A stretch of DNA of 38,515 nt, from positions 1 to 38,515 of the forward strand of contig DIWJ01000025.1 of NCBI GenBank assembly GCA_002428445.1, in the 5' to 3' direction. Made by a program: the position numbers and the translations under genes. Shown here piece by piece: positions 1 to 7,611 of the stretch. The notes beneath the pieces are model-generated. The model searched no databases. It had not been told where the DNA came from and saw only the letters and a program-made list of their open reading frames with translations. Numbering within the stretch: the first letter of the stretch is position 1; each line of letters opens with the position of its first letter. This DNA is from Syntrophaceae bacterium UBA6109. GTDB lineage: Bacteria > Desulfobacterota > Syntrophia > Syntrophales > UBA6109.

Positions 1-1065
1 GGCGACGGGAAGAACCACATCCTGGCGGGGATGGGCGCGGACACGGTGACGGCTGCGGACGGTACGGACGTGATCCTGGGCGATAACGGGACGGTGACGT
101 ACGCGGGCGTGGCGGGCTCGCTGGAGCTGCGTTCGATCGTCTCGACGGTGCCCTCGCGAGGCGGGGACGACGTCATCTCGACGGGCGACGGGACGAAGCA
201 CATCGTGGGCGGATTCGGTTCGGATACGGTGACGGCGCTCGTAGGCGACCACAACGTGATCGGCGACAACGGACAGATCGATTACGACAGCGACGGCGCC
301 GTGAAGGTGCTGGCGACGACGGACACGGTCGACCATCCCGAGTATGGCGACACCGACACGATTACGGTGGGCGACGGGAAGAACCACATCCTGGCGGGGA
401 TGGGCGCGGACGTCGTCATCGAAGGAACCGGGACCGGGATCATCATCGGCGACAACGGCACGATCACCTACGCAGGGGCGACGGGAGCTCTGGCCATCAA
501 GGAGATTCTCTCGACGCTGCCGGAGAGCGGCGGCGACGATCGGATGGTTTCAGCAGACGGAAACAAGTACGTGATCGGCGGCGCCGGAAGCGACCAGATC
601 ACGACGGGGAGCGGCAACGACGTCGCCTTCGGCGACAACGGCACGCTTCAGTTCACTTCCGGCGGAATCCTCGACATCCTGTTCAGCACCTCCGCCTCGA
701 TCGGCACCGATGACGTGATGCGGGCCGGCGAGGGAAGCAACATCCTCATCGGCGGCACCGGCGCGGACAGGATGTTCAGCGGCTCCGGCAAAGACATCCT
801 CATCGGCGACGGGGGCCAGGTTACGCTGATCGACGGCGAATGGCGTTACGCCGAGACCATCGATCTTCACATCGGGGGCGACGATTGGCTCGATGGCGGC
901 GACGGCGAGGACATCATGTTCGGCTGTACCGGCAAGAACACCTTCGTGGGAACCCTTGCCGACGATACGATGATCGGCACCTACGGGCGCGTCACCGTGC
1001 AGAAGGGCGACGTCCAGACGGTGGTTAGACTCGACTCGATCGACATCGTGACGAACACGATGACC
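1..1065 (+). repeat. Tandem ~61-codon repeats in the RTX-like protein
   Basis: Repeat units start near 1, 184, 370, 553, 727 and 898, giving periods of 61, 62, 61, 58 and 57 codons. Units degenerate toward the 3' end. A 42-base stretch is identical between 1-42 and 370-411, exactly two units (369 bases) apart, which suggests recent duplication or gene conversion of unit pairs. Confidence 0.85.
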
Positions 1066-1749
1066 GACCTGGAAAGCGGTCGGAACGCCGTATCCGGGGA
1101 GATGGAAGCGGCGGTGCAGACGGGCGCGGGACAGGGAACCGGTGTTGCCGGCGGGACGGAATTCGCAGGCTTCGCCGTCAGGAGCCAGGGATATGAAAGT
1201 ACGGGGACGGGCGGAATTGCCAGTCTCGGTTGGATGGAAAGAGGCACTCCGCTTGTGCTCGCCGCAGACAACAGCGGCCACGGCCAGTACGCCGCCGGGC
1301 CGGCGGGAGGTTCCGCCGCGCCGGGAAGCGGCCAGGCGCCGGCAACGACGGAAGGGAGTGCAGCCGACGGAGGGTCGCAGGAATCGCAGCCCGGGGCCGA
1401 TGCAAGCGGCGACCAGGCCCCCTCTGGCGACGCGCAGCCGGGCGGGCAGCCGGTGGGCAACCAGCAGCCGGGTACCGAACCGTCGGGCACGGCGCCGGGA
1501 CCGGAGGTGGGCGGCAATCAGCAGCCGGGACAGGAGACATCCGGCACGCAGGGAAATGAAACTCAGAACGATGCAACGCTGGACGCGACCGCCGGAACGG
1601 CGGTCGCCGGCCTCGCGGGTTGGCGAGTCATCTCCGGAGCCAGCCCGGGCGCAGGAAGCATCGTCGACACCAAGTCATTCCAGCAACTTGCGCAGAGGCA
1701 GGATAACAGACGCTACAAACGCTGGAAGAACGTAGGGTCGTGGAAATAG
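1..1749 (+). CDS. Giant RTX-like repeat protein, C-terminal part (5' end outside window)
   Basis: The reading frame is open from base 1, so this is the C-terminal 582 residues of a longer protein; the ATG at 31 is internal. The first ~350 residues are Gly/Asp-rich repeats of about 61 residues with the core GDGxxxIxGGxGxDxV...IGDNG, close to haemolysin-type calcium-binding (RTX) repeats. About 130 residues of low-complexity Gly/Pro/Gln/Ser linker follow, then a short basic tail ending in RRYKRWKNVGSWK. The family suggests an extracellular or surface adhesin-like protein that folds on binding Ca2+. The tail does not look like a classical type I secretion signal, which fits the dedicated SecA/HlyD/M50 genes downstream. 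A terminator follows at once. High confidence it is a repeat protein; surface location and export route are inferred. Confidence 0.85.
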   Translation, partial: GDGKNHILAGMGADTVTAADGTDVILGDNGTVTYAGVAGSLELRSIVSTVPSRGGDDVISTGDGTKHIVGGFGSDTVTALVGDHNVIGDNGQIDYDSDGAVKVLATTDTVDHPEYGDTDTITVGDGKNHILAGMGADVVIEGTGTGIIIGDNGTITYAGATGALAIKEILSTLPESGGDDRMVSADGNKYVIGGAGSDQITTGSGNDVAFGDNGTLQFTSGGILDILFSTSASIGTDDVMRAGEGSNILIGGTGADRMFSGSGKDILIGDGGQVTLIDGEWRYAETIDLHIGGDDWLDGGDGEDIMFGCTGKNTFVGTLADDTMIGTYGRVTVQKGDVQTVVRLDSIDIVTNTMTDLESGRNAVSGEMEAAVQTGAGQGTGVAGGTEFAGFAVRSQGYESTGTGGIASLGWMERGTPLVLAADNSGHGQYAAGPAGGSAAPGSGQAPATTEGSAADGGSQESQPGADASGDQAPSGDAQPGGQPVGNQQPGTEPSGTAPGPEVGGNQQPGQETSGTQGNETQNDATLDATAGTAVAGLAGWRVISGASPGAGSIVDTKSFQQLAQRQDNRRYKRWKNVGSWK

Positions 1750-1760
1750 CGGCCCAGCCG

Positions 1761-1800
1761 CCCCGCCGAGAACCTCGTTCCGGCGGGGTTTGCTTTTTCC
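1761..1800 (+). terminator. Rho-independent terminator of the repeat-protein gene
   Basis: A perfect 8-bp stem, CCCCGCCG (1761-1768) with CGGCGGGG (1781-1788), has a 12-nt loop and is followed by TTTGCTTTTT. It lies 12 nt after the stop codon of the repeat protein and separates it from the downstream cassette. Confidence 0.85.
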
Positions 1801-1851
1801 GCACAAGCCGTTGAGGCTGTAGAGGAACAGCGAATTTCTGCCGAGGATCCC

Positions 1852-2973
1852 ATGGCAAGTTTCTATGCAAATATCTTCCGGGCGGAGCAGACGGAAAAGG
1901 AGATTGCGCTTCTCTTCGGAGAACGGCTGCCGGGCCCTGCGGGGATAGAGCAAAAGGCCCGGATGATCCGGCGGATGGTCCTCAGCCCGTCATCGGCCAA
2001 GCGTCTCCATTTCCTTCTTGACGCCGCCGTGCGGGACTACGAGGGCCGCTACGGACTTTCCGCGGATCCGCAGCGCGCGCGAGGGGTTCGGCGGGAGGTC
2101 GCGGTGTCCGCCGGATCGGAACCGTCTCCTACGGTCCGCGGGGAAAAGGCCGACCGTCTTCTCCGCCTTGTCCGCGGCCTTGATGTTCATTACGGCTTCG
2201 AGCAGTCTTTCAAGGGCATGCACCGGACATTGCGCGGGAATCGCTTCCTCGTAGGATTCAAGAAGGACACGCTGCGGGCGAATCCCCATGAACGTCTGGC
2301 CGGCCTGTGCCGTGCCATCGGCATGCCTGCGGATGATCTTGCGGAGTTCTGCCGCCTCCTCCCCGAGTCCAACATCGTCCTCTTCGGCTATGAGGAGGGT
2401 GAAAGCGCCTCGGTGTACAAGGCCTATCTGGAGTTCGGGAATAAATTCGAGACCGTTGTCAGGGAAAGTCCGGAGGAGCCCGCGTCGTTTCTTCTTCATC
2501 TCGGGTTCAAATGGGATGCTGCGGACAGCGCCCGGCATACGCGGGCACGGTATATCTGCTATCCTTCCTTCTCCGTCTCGTCCATCCTGGAACGGGTGTC
2601 GAAGGTCTTCTATGCCCGCGAACATGGAGAATCCTTCGACATCACCAGGGGGATCGTGGATCTGGCGTTGCGCAGGATGCGCGACGACGAGTTCCTCTAC
2701 CTCGAGGTTACCGAAGAGGGCAATCCGCGGCGGTCTTTCGATATCAATATGTACAGGGCGAACCTTGCCATGAGGGACCTCTTCCCCTGGCTGGAGAGGA
2801 TGCGGCAGCACTACGGGATCTCCTCGGAGGCCTTTTCCGCCCTCTACGACCCGGCGGCATCGCAGATCTTCGGGCATCTCTCCGGGGGCATCGACCGGCA
2901 GGGGAGGGATTTTCTGACGGTCTATTTCGGCGTGAAGGGAAGCTCCCGTCAAGGGGATCCATATGCCTCATGA
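1852..2973 (+). CDS. DUF3467-like domain fused to an unrecognised C-terminal domain
   Basis: This 373-residue soluble protein starts at ATG 1852, with GAGG five bases upstream. Residues 1-75 match the DUF3467 pattern: FYAN near the start, an LLFGERLPG strand, RMVLSPSSAKRL, then a helix ending in YEGRYG. The rest (about 105-373) is a second domain I cannot name. It alternates predicted strands and helices (VLFGYEEGE, YKAYLEF, FLYLEV, FDINMYRANL) and ends in a strand pair, GRDFLTVYFGV. That layout recalls the ABBA fold of aromatic or peptide prenyltransferases, but only weakly. Its last 11 bases overlap the radical SAM gene, so the two are probably translationally coupled. A second, stand-alone DUF3467 protein lies at 6976, so the domain appears twice in this cassette. 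DUF3467 has no established biochemical role. Confidence 0.75.
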   Translation: MASFYANIFRAEQTEKEIALLFGERLPGPAGIEQKARMIRRMVLSPSSAKRLHFLLDAAVRDYEGRYGLSADPQRARGVRREVAVSAGSEPSPTVRGEKADRLLRLVRGLDVHYGFEQSFKGMHRTLRGNRFLVGFKKDTLRANPHERLAGLCRAIGMPADDLAEFCRLLPESNIVLFGYEEGESASVYKAYLEFGNKFETVVRESPEEPASFLLHLGFKWDAADSARHTRARYICYPSFSVSSILERVSKVFYAREHGESFDITRGIVDLALRRMRDDEFLYLEVTEEGNPRRSFDINMYRANLAMRDLFPWLERMRQHYGISSEAFSALYDPAASQIFGHLSGGIDRQGRDFLTVYFGVKGSSRQGDPYAS

Positions 2974-3859
2974 AAGAATCAATCTGCGGAAGTACATCGT
3001 CGCCTCCATCTGGTTCGGCTGCAACAACGACTGCAGCATCTGCATGCTGGCCGGGATGAAGGAGAAACTCCCGCCGCTTCGGTACGACCAGTTCCAGCAT
3101 CTTCTCCGCCGGATTGCGGAGGAAGGGCGCTTCCGGAACCTGATTCTGTCCGGGGCGGAAGTGACGATGCTCGATCGCCTGGACGAGTACGTGCGGTTCG
3201 CCGCTTCGCTCCGCTGCTTCGACCGGATTCAGATCCAGACGAACGGCAGGAGGCTGAGCGACAGGCGTTATCTCGAAGGCCTCATCGACTGCGGCGTCAA
3301 CGAATTCTTCATCAGTATCCATGGGCTCGAGGAAGTGCACGACGGCATCACCCGCCGCCCGGGTGCATTTCGCGAAACCGTCGAAGGGCTGGAGAACCTG
3401 AGCGCCTTCGATTCCGTAAGGGTGATCAGCAACACGGTCCTGTCGAAAAAGAACGATCGCGAAATCCCGCCGCTGCTGGCCTTCCTCTCGCGGAAGAAGA
3501 TCGACGAGATCCATCTCTGGAACTTTTTCCCGCTGGCAGGCGCCGACGACGGCGATCTTTCCGTCAGCATGGAGGACTTTGTCCGCCTGCTCCCGCAGGC
3601 CTGCGCCGCCGTAAAGCCGTCAGGCAAGCCGCTGATCCTGAAGAGTTTTCCCGAGTGCATTTCCCGGAAGGAACCGGCATACTTCGACAGCGGTTTCCCC
3701 GTGACGGTGCTTCCGGATCTCTTCTGGAGGAAGTTCGGCCAGAGCGGGTTCGGCGCCTGCGTTCACCGGGGGGAATGCCGGGCGAGGGAGTGCTGGGGGC
3801 TTTCCGCCGCCCATATCCGAAGACACGGAGACGAAAGGAATCTCCTCCGGCCGCTGTGA
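2963..3859 (+). CDS. Radical SAM protein
   Basis: This 298-residue protein has a CxxxCxxC cluster motif at Cys20, Cys24 and Cys27 (FGCNNDCSIC) that would bind the [4Fe-4S] cluster used to cleave S-adenosylmethionine. Later segments fit the radical SAM TIM barrel: a GGE-like SGAEVTM, a strand IQIQTNGR and FFISIHG. A C-terminal cysteine group (CVHRGECRARECWG) could bind a second cluster, as in shortened SPASM or Twitch regions. The ATG at 2963 lies inside the end of the preceding DUF3467 gene and has an AAGGGG Shine-Dalgarno. The PqqD-like domain in the M50 protein downstream suggests peptide or protein modification, because PqqD domains present peptide substrates to radical SAM enzymes. The substrate is unknown. 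Confidence 0.85.
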   Translation: MPHERINLRKYIVASIWFGCNNDCSICMLAGMKEKLPPLRYDQFQHLLRRIAEEGRFRNLILSGAEVTMLDRLDEYVRFAASLRCFDRIQIQTNGRRLSDRRYLEGLIDCGVNEFFISIHGLEEVHDGITRRPGAFRETVEGLENLSAFDSVRVISNTVLSKKNDREIPPLLAFLSRKKIDEIHLWNFFPLAGADDGDLSVSMEDFVRLLPQACAAVKPSGKPLILKSFPECISRKEPAYFDSGFPVTVLPDLFWRKFGQSGFGACVHRGECRARECWGLSAAHIRRHGDERNLLRPL

Positions 3860-3963
3860 TTTCAGGACGGCGTCCGACCGGAGGGGAATGAAGCAGGGCC
3901 GGCGCAGAGAATCCCTGCGGCGGGGCGCAAGGGGGGGATTCCCGGGGAATTCAGGGGAGGCCG

Positions 3964-4824
3964 ATGGAACGAATGGAGTACACGACGGAGCAGGACCTGT
4001 TCTTCAACTACTGCCTGTGGGAGTACCGTCCCGACGTGCCTTTCGCAAACAAGCTGCGATCGTCAAACCTGCTGTACTCCTCCTTCGATTGCGCGGGTGC
4101 GGACGAGAGGATGTGCGACATCGTCCGGGCCATCCGCGCTGAGATCGGCGCGGGGCTTGCCGTGTGGGGGGTTAAGCAGGCGGAAGGAAAGATCGGCTGG
4201 GAATACTACTTCTACGACTACCGCCGGAGGGAGAGGACGCGTTCGGCAAGCAGGATCCTGAAGGCCATGAACCCGCTGGTCCGCTGCGACCTGACGGTGA
4301 ACGAAAACCTCCATTACTTCATGTTCTCCATCGACATCCGCGGCGAACTCGTTTCGGGGGCGGCGAGCCTCGACGAGATCCATCTCTACATCGGAAATCC
4401 GGGAAGTTCCGTTTCCTCCGGAATCTGCTACTCCCTCTCCCCCGGGGGGGCGCGGCTGGAGAATTTTTACTTCTTCTTCGATCCGCAGCGGCATCGGGAC
4501 GACATCATCGCCAAGATCCGCTGTTCCGCGCACATCGATGCGGCGGCCGTCGATATCGACCGCATCCTCTGGCCGGAACTGAAGGAATGCAGGACCATCT
4601 GCCTCGCGAACAAGCAGCGGAGCGACTGCATCTATTTCTCGGGAATCCGCATCGATCAGCTGATCTTCTTCCTGGAAAGGATGAATTATCCCTCCGGCAT
4701 CCGCTCCTTTGTGGAAGACCGCCGGCCGGCGCTTGATCACCTGCTCTACGACGTCGGATTCGACTACCGGATGGACGGCGGCGGACTCAGCATCCGGAAG
4801 AGCGGCTACTACGGAACGTTCTGA
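3964..4824 (+). CDS. Uncharacterised protein, possible ABBA-prenyltransferase-like fold
   Basis: This 286-residue protein has no signal peptide or membrane segment. A GGGGAGG Shine-Dalgarno precedes ATG 3964; ATG 3973 is an alternative. It is rich in aromatic beta-strand segments (WEYYFYDY, HYFMFSID, IHLYIG, ENFYFFFD, IYFSGIRID) and ends in DGGGLSIRKSGYYG. The strand pattern, and ARLENFYFFFD in particular, resemble what I remember of the LynF/TruF/PatF cyanobactin prenyltransferase family. I could not align them, so this is a hypothesis. Its final ~65 residues also resemble the end of the 1852 protein: both have LERM..Y..GI, then L..H/L..G.D....G, then a closing aromatic strand. The setting beside radical SAM, methyltransferase and PqqD-like genes would fit a modification role. 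Confidence 0.6.
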   Translation: MERMEYTTEQDLFFNYCLWEYRPDVPFANKLRSSNLLYSSFDCAGADERMCDIVRAIRAEIGAGLAVWGVKQAEGKIGWEYYFYDYRRRERTRSASRILKAMNPLVRCDLTVNENLHYFMFSIDIRGELVSGAASLDEIHLYIGNPGSSVSSGICYSLSPGGARLENFYFFFDPQRHRDDIIAKIRCSAHIDAAAVDIDRILWPELKECRTICLANKQRSDCIYFSGIRIDQLIFFLERMNYPSGIRSFVEDRRPALDHLLYDVGFDYRMDGGGLSIRKSGYYGTF

Positions 4825-4893
4825 GGGAAAAGGTCCGGGACCTCCCGCCGGATCGCGAACGCTTGAGCGGCAGGGAAGGGGAAGGCGCAGCGT

Positions 4894-5532
4894 TCAGGGC
4901 TTCTGTCCGGATGTCCTGTCCCGGATCCCGGCAAGGGCCTGCTGAACCATGGAGGGAAGATCCCTGCTGCCGTCGACGATAATATCCGCCTTCGCGCGGA
5001 CCCGTTCCCTCTGGATCCGCAGCAGATCGTGAATGCCGCGGAGATAATTGTCGAGATAGGTATGCATCCAGACGAGGAAGTCTCTGGAATGCCCGGCGTT
5101 TTCACCGGCAAGAACCGCGGCCGTGAATTCCCTCATCTTCCGGGCGAGGGCGACATCCAGCGGCACGTCGATCCATATCAGGAGATCGATGAACTCCGCC
5201 GTCTGTCTGTGTTCCTTCCCAAAGGGCGTTTCGAAGACGATATGCGTCCCCGGGGTGATTTCCTCGCGGGTCGACGGATCGACGACGGGTTCCCGGCGCT
5301 TGAGCGCCGCCAGATCCCGTGCCAGTTCGGGAAGATGAAACCTGTTGACGTCCGCTCCGCTCCGCATCCAGAGGAGCAGGTTGTCCATCGGCTCCCGGGT
5401 CACGCGTTCGTAGTGATCGTAGTGGATGACGGCGGCGTCTTTGAGCTGCTGCGCGACGGCCCGGATCAGGGAGGTCTTCCCCGATCCGGCCGGTCCGGCC
5501 ACGGCAATAACAAGCGGCGTGGTATGTTCCAA
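4894..5532 (-). CDS. P-loop kinase, uridine-kinase-like
   Basis: This 212-residue protein has a Walker A motif near its N-terminus (GPAGSGKTS, about residues 13-21). A strand ending in HYDHYER follows, in the place of the DxYY segment of uridine and pantothenate-type kinases. IVFETPFG and LLIWIDVPLDVALARKMREF (Walker B and LID-like Arg residues) also fit a small-molecule kinase. The substrate cannot be told. The start is TTG at 5532 with GAGG seven bases upstream; no ATG lies nearby. It runs opposite to the cassette, between two of its members, convergent with the 3964 gene and divergent from the methyltransferase. It may therefore be a passenger gene. Confidence 0.8.
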   Translation of the reverse strand: MEHTTPLVIAVAGPAGSGKTSLIRAVAQQLKDAAVIHYDHYERVTREPMDNLLLWMRSGADVNRFHLPELARDLAALKRREPVVDPSTREEITPGTHIVFETPFGKEHRQTAEFIDLLIWIDVPLDVALARKMREFTAAVLAGENAGHSRDFLVWMHTYLDNYLRGIHDLLRIQRERVRAKADIIVDGSRDLPSMVQQALAGIRDRTSGQKP

Positions 5533-5743
5533 TGGAGGTCCTCGCGTTCCGGAATTCCGGGTTTCTGGCGTGCCTGACGCGCCGCCGTGATTATATGCCT
5601 TCCGCTTTTTCCGTCAAATGATTTTGCGCTGCGCGGCAGGGGCGCCGATACCCGGAAGAACGCCGCCGGCCTTTTGAAACGGCCGGAGTCCTTGCATTTT
5701 GCTGAGGCTCGTGTTTATCAGGATCGATGGAGGCGAAAGAACG

Positions 5744-6820
5744 ATGACGGAAAGCGAACCGTCCGCAGCGGATGCGGCGAACGGCAGCGGGAAGAAGAAA
5801 TCCGCGCATCTCTGCGTGGACGATTTCCTCAAGACGCTGCTCGATGCGCGCTCCCTGTCGACGGCCTTCCGGAAAGGGCTCGTCGATTTTCTCCTGGAGA
5901 AGGGCACCGCACCCCGCGATCAACTGGAGAAGCAGTGCGGTGCGGACGGCCGGGGGATGGCCCTCTTGCTCGACCTCCTCGTGGCGAACGGGGTCGTCGA
6001 GGGCCGGAACGGCGTCTTCACCCTGTCCGGGAATTTTCTGCAGGCCCTGAAGTATCGGGATCTCCTGGAATTGAAAATCGATTTGTGCCATTTCGGCGCC
6101 TGCGACCTCCTGGATCACTTTGACCTGCTGATCTGCGATCCCGGGCGGTTCATGAAAGAGGCTCGTACCTACCGGCTCTTCTCCTACGAGTGCTGCCGAG
6201 AAGACACCGAGGAGAACCGCCTGCGGACGGGACGGTGGATGCGGATCACGACGATCCTGACGAAATACGAAGCGCAGGCGTGCTTGGCGCACCACGATTT
6301 CGGCAGTTTTCGCCGCCTCCTCGATATCGGCGGCAACAGCGGCGAATTTGCGCTGCAGGTCTGCAGGGTCCATCCGTGCATCACGGCCACGGTCCTGGAT
6401 CTGCCGGTCGTTTGCAGGATCGGGAGGGAACATGTCCGGGGAACGCCGGAGGCGGCCCGGATCGCGTTTGTCGAAGGCAACGCACTCGTCGATCCCCTGC
6501 CGGCCGGCCATGACCTCGTCGTCTTCAAGTCCGTTCTTCACGACTGGCCCGAGCCCGGGGCTGCGGAACTCCTTTCGCGGGTCTACCGCCGCCTGGAACC
6601 GGGGGGGACCGTGCTCATTTTTGAAAGGGAACAGGCCGGAATCGGGCCGGCCGGCCCGGCATGCTCCGCCATCCCTTTCCTGCTTTTTCATCACAGTTTC
6701 CGTTCACCGGCGTTCTACGCCGATCACCTGGGCATCCTCGGCGCCGAGGAGATCGGCATCCGGAGGGTCGATCTGGAGATGCCCTTCCTTCTCATCACGG
6801 CGCGGAAGCCGCTTCCGTGA
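5744..6820 (+). CDS. S-adenosylmethionine-dependent O-methyltransferase, family 2
   Basis: This 358-residue protein starts at ATG 5744, with GGAGG ten bases upstream. An N-terminal winged-helix dimerisation domain (about residues 20-110, with LLDLLVANGVVE) is followed by the Rossmann SAM-binding domain. Glycine motif I reads LLDIGGNSGEFA, and the later VLHDWPE motif is typical of the plant COMT and bacterial hydroxyneurosporene-type methyltransferases. In that family the His-Asp around VLHDW supplies the catalytic base, so the key residues look intact. The substrate is unknown. It sits 155 bases before the stand-alone DUF3467 gene in the same direction. It may modify a small molecule or peptide linked to the export cassette, but that rests only on neighbourhood. 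Confidence 0.85.
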   Translation: MTESEPSAADAANGSGKKKSAHLCVDDFLKTLLDARSLSTAFRKGLVDFLLEKGTAPRDQLEKQCGADGRGMALLLDLLVANGVVEGRNGVFTLSGNFLQALKYRDLLELKIDLCHFGACDLLDHFDLLICDPGRFMKEARTYRLFSYECCREDTEENRLRTGRWMRITTILTKYEAQACLAHHDFGSFRRLLDIGGNSGEFALQVCRVHPCITATVLDLPVVCRIGREHVRGTPEAARIAFVEGNALVDPLPAGHDLVVFKSVLHDWPEPGAAELLSRVYRRLEPGGTVLIFEREQAGIGPAGPACSAIPFLLFHHSFRSPAFYADHLGILGAEEIGIRRVDLEMPFLLITARKPLP

Positions 6821-6975
6821 TGGGGCAGGTCTTTGCCCCTCCCGGCACGTCCGTTTGCACAGAACGCCCGGGCGGGCCGCATTCCGTTGACAGCGGGGGT
6901 GCGATGGTATATACGATCGCCAGAGATCGCGATGGACATCAGGAGCCGATTCGAACTCGTGTGGAGGAGGAATTC

Positions 6976-7329
6976 ATGGTTCAGAAAAAAGATTCAGATG
7001 TCGAGAAAAAGGCCGGCCCCGGGGCGGACGAAGATCCCGATAACCTGAAGGCGACCATCCAGTGGGATGTCTCCAAGATGGAGTCGACGTACGCCAACGT
7101 ATGCAATGTGTCCTGCACGCGGGAGGAATTCACGCTCCTCTTCGGCATGAACAAGACCTGGGATGCCGGCCAGCGGAAACTCACGGTGGACATGACGGAC
7201 CGCGTCATCCTCAGTCCTTACGCCGCAAAACGGCTTTCCATACTCCTCGGCAATGTCATCAGCCAGTACCAGAGCCGTTTCGGCGAAATCCATCTGGATG
7301 TGGCCGAAAAATCGGGATTGAACGCGTAG
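6976..7329 (+). CDS. Stand-alone DUF3467 protein
   Basis: This 117-residue protein starts at ATG 6976, with a strong GGAGGAGG Shine-Dalgarno five bases upstream; longer readings to the left lack support. After a charged N-terminal tail of about 30 residues come the DUF3467 landmarks: TYANVCNV, EEFTLLFGM, DRVILSPYAAKRL and a final amphipathic helix ending in YQSRFGEI. The same landmarks occur in residues 1-75 of the 1852 protein, so the two may pair or compete for one partner. The family is widespread and its function is not established. Confidence 0.85.
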   Translation: MVQKKDSDVEKKAGPGADEDPDNLKATIQWDVSKMESTYANVCNVSCTREEFTLLFGMNKTWDAGQRKLTVDMTDRVILSPYAAKRLSILLGNVISQYQSRFGEIHLDVAEKSGLNA

Positions 7330-7611
7330 CGCCCGGAGCAGGGCCGGACCGCCGCCACGGTGGTCCGGTTCGTCCGGGGCAGTCTTCTGCTGCGGTGGTT
7401 TGGAGTCCGGCTTCACGGCGGATGAGTCCGGCTCCTGTTTTTTCCGTCCGCCGGAGCGCCGCGGGCCGTGCCGGAGACAAAGCCTGTGCAGAGATTTGCC
7501 GGAACACTCGGCGTCATCGACGCGGCTGCAGCCCGATGCATTTCCCCCCGTTCCCGCCGCTTTCGTTCCTGAGACTTCGATCCGCGAAACGGCATTCCAA
7601 GAACTGAAACG
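7330..7611 (+). other. Intergenic region with a GC hairpin
   Basis: Between the DUF3467 gene and the GAF-HlyD gene I see no gene. The one clear structure is a 10-bp hairpin at 7344-7368, CCGGACCGCC with GGTGGTCCGG (one G-U pair), loop GCCAC, 14 nt after the stop codon. It lacks a good U-tract, so it could be a weak terminator or an mRNA end-stabilising hairpin. Confidence 0.4.
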
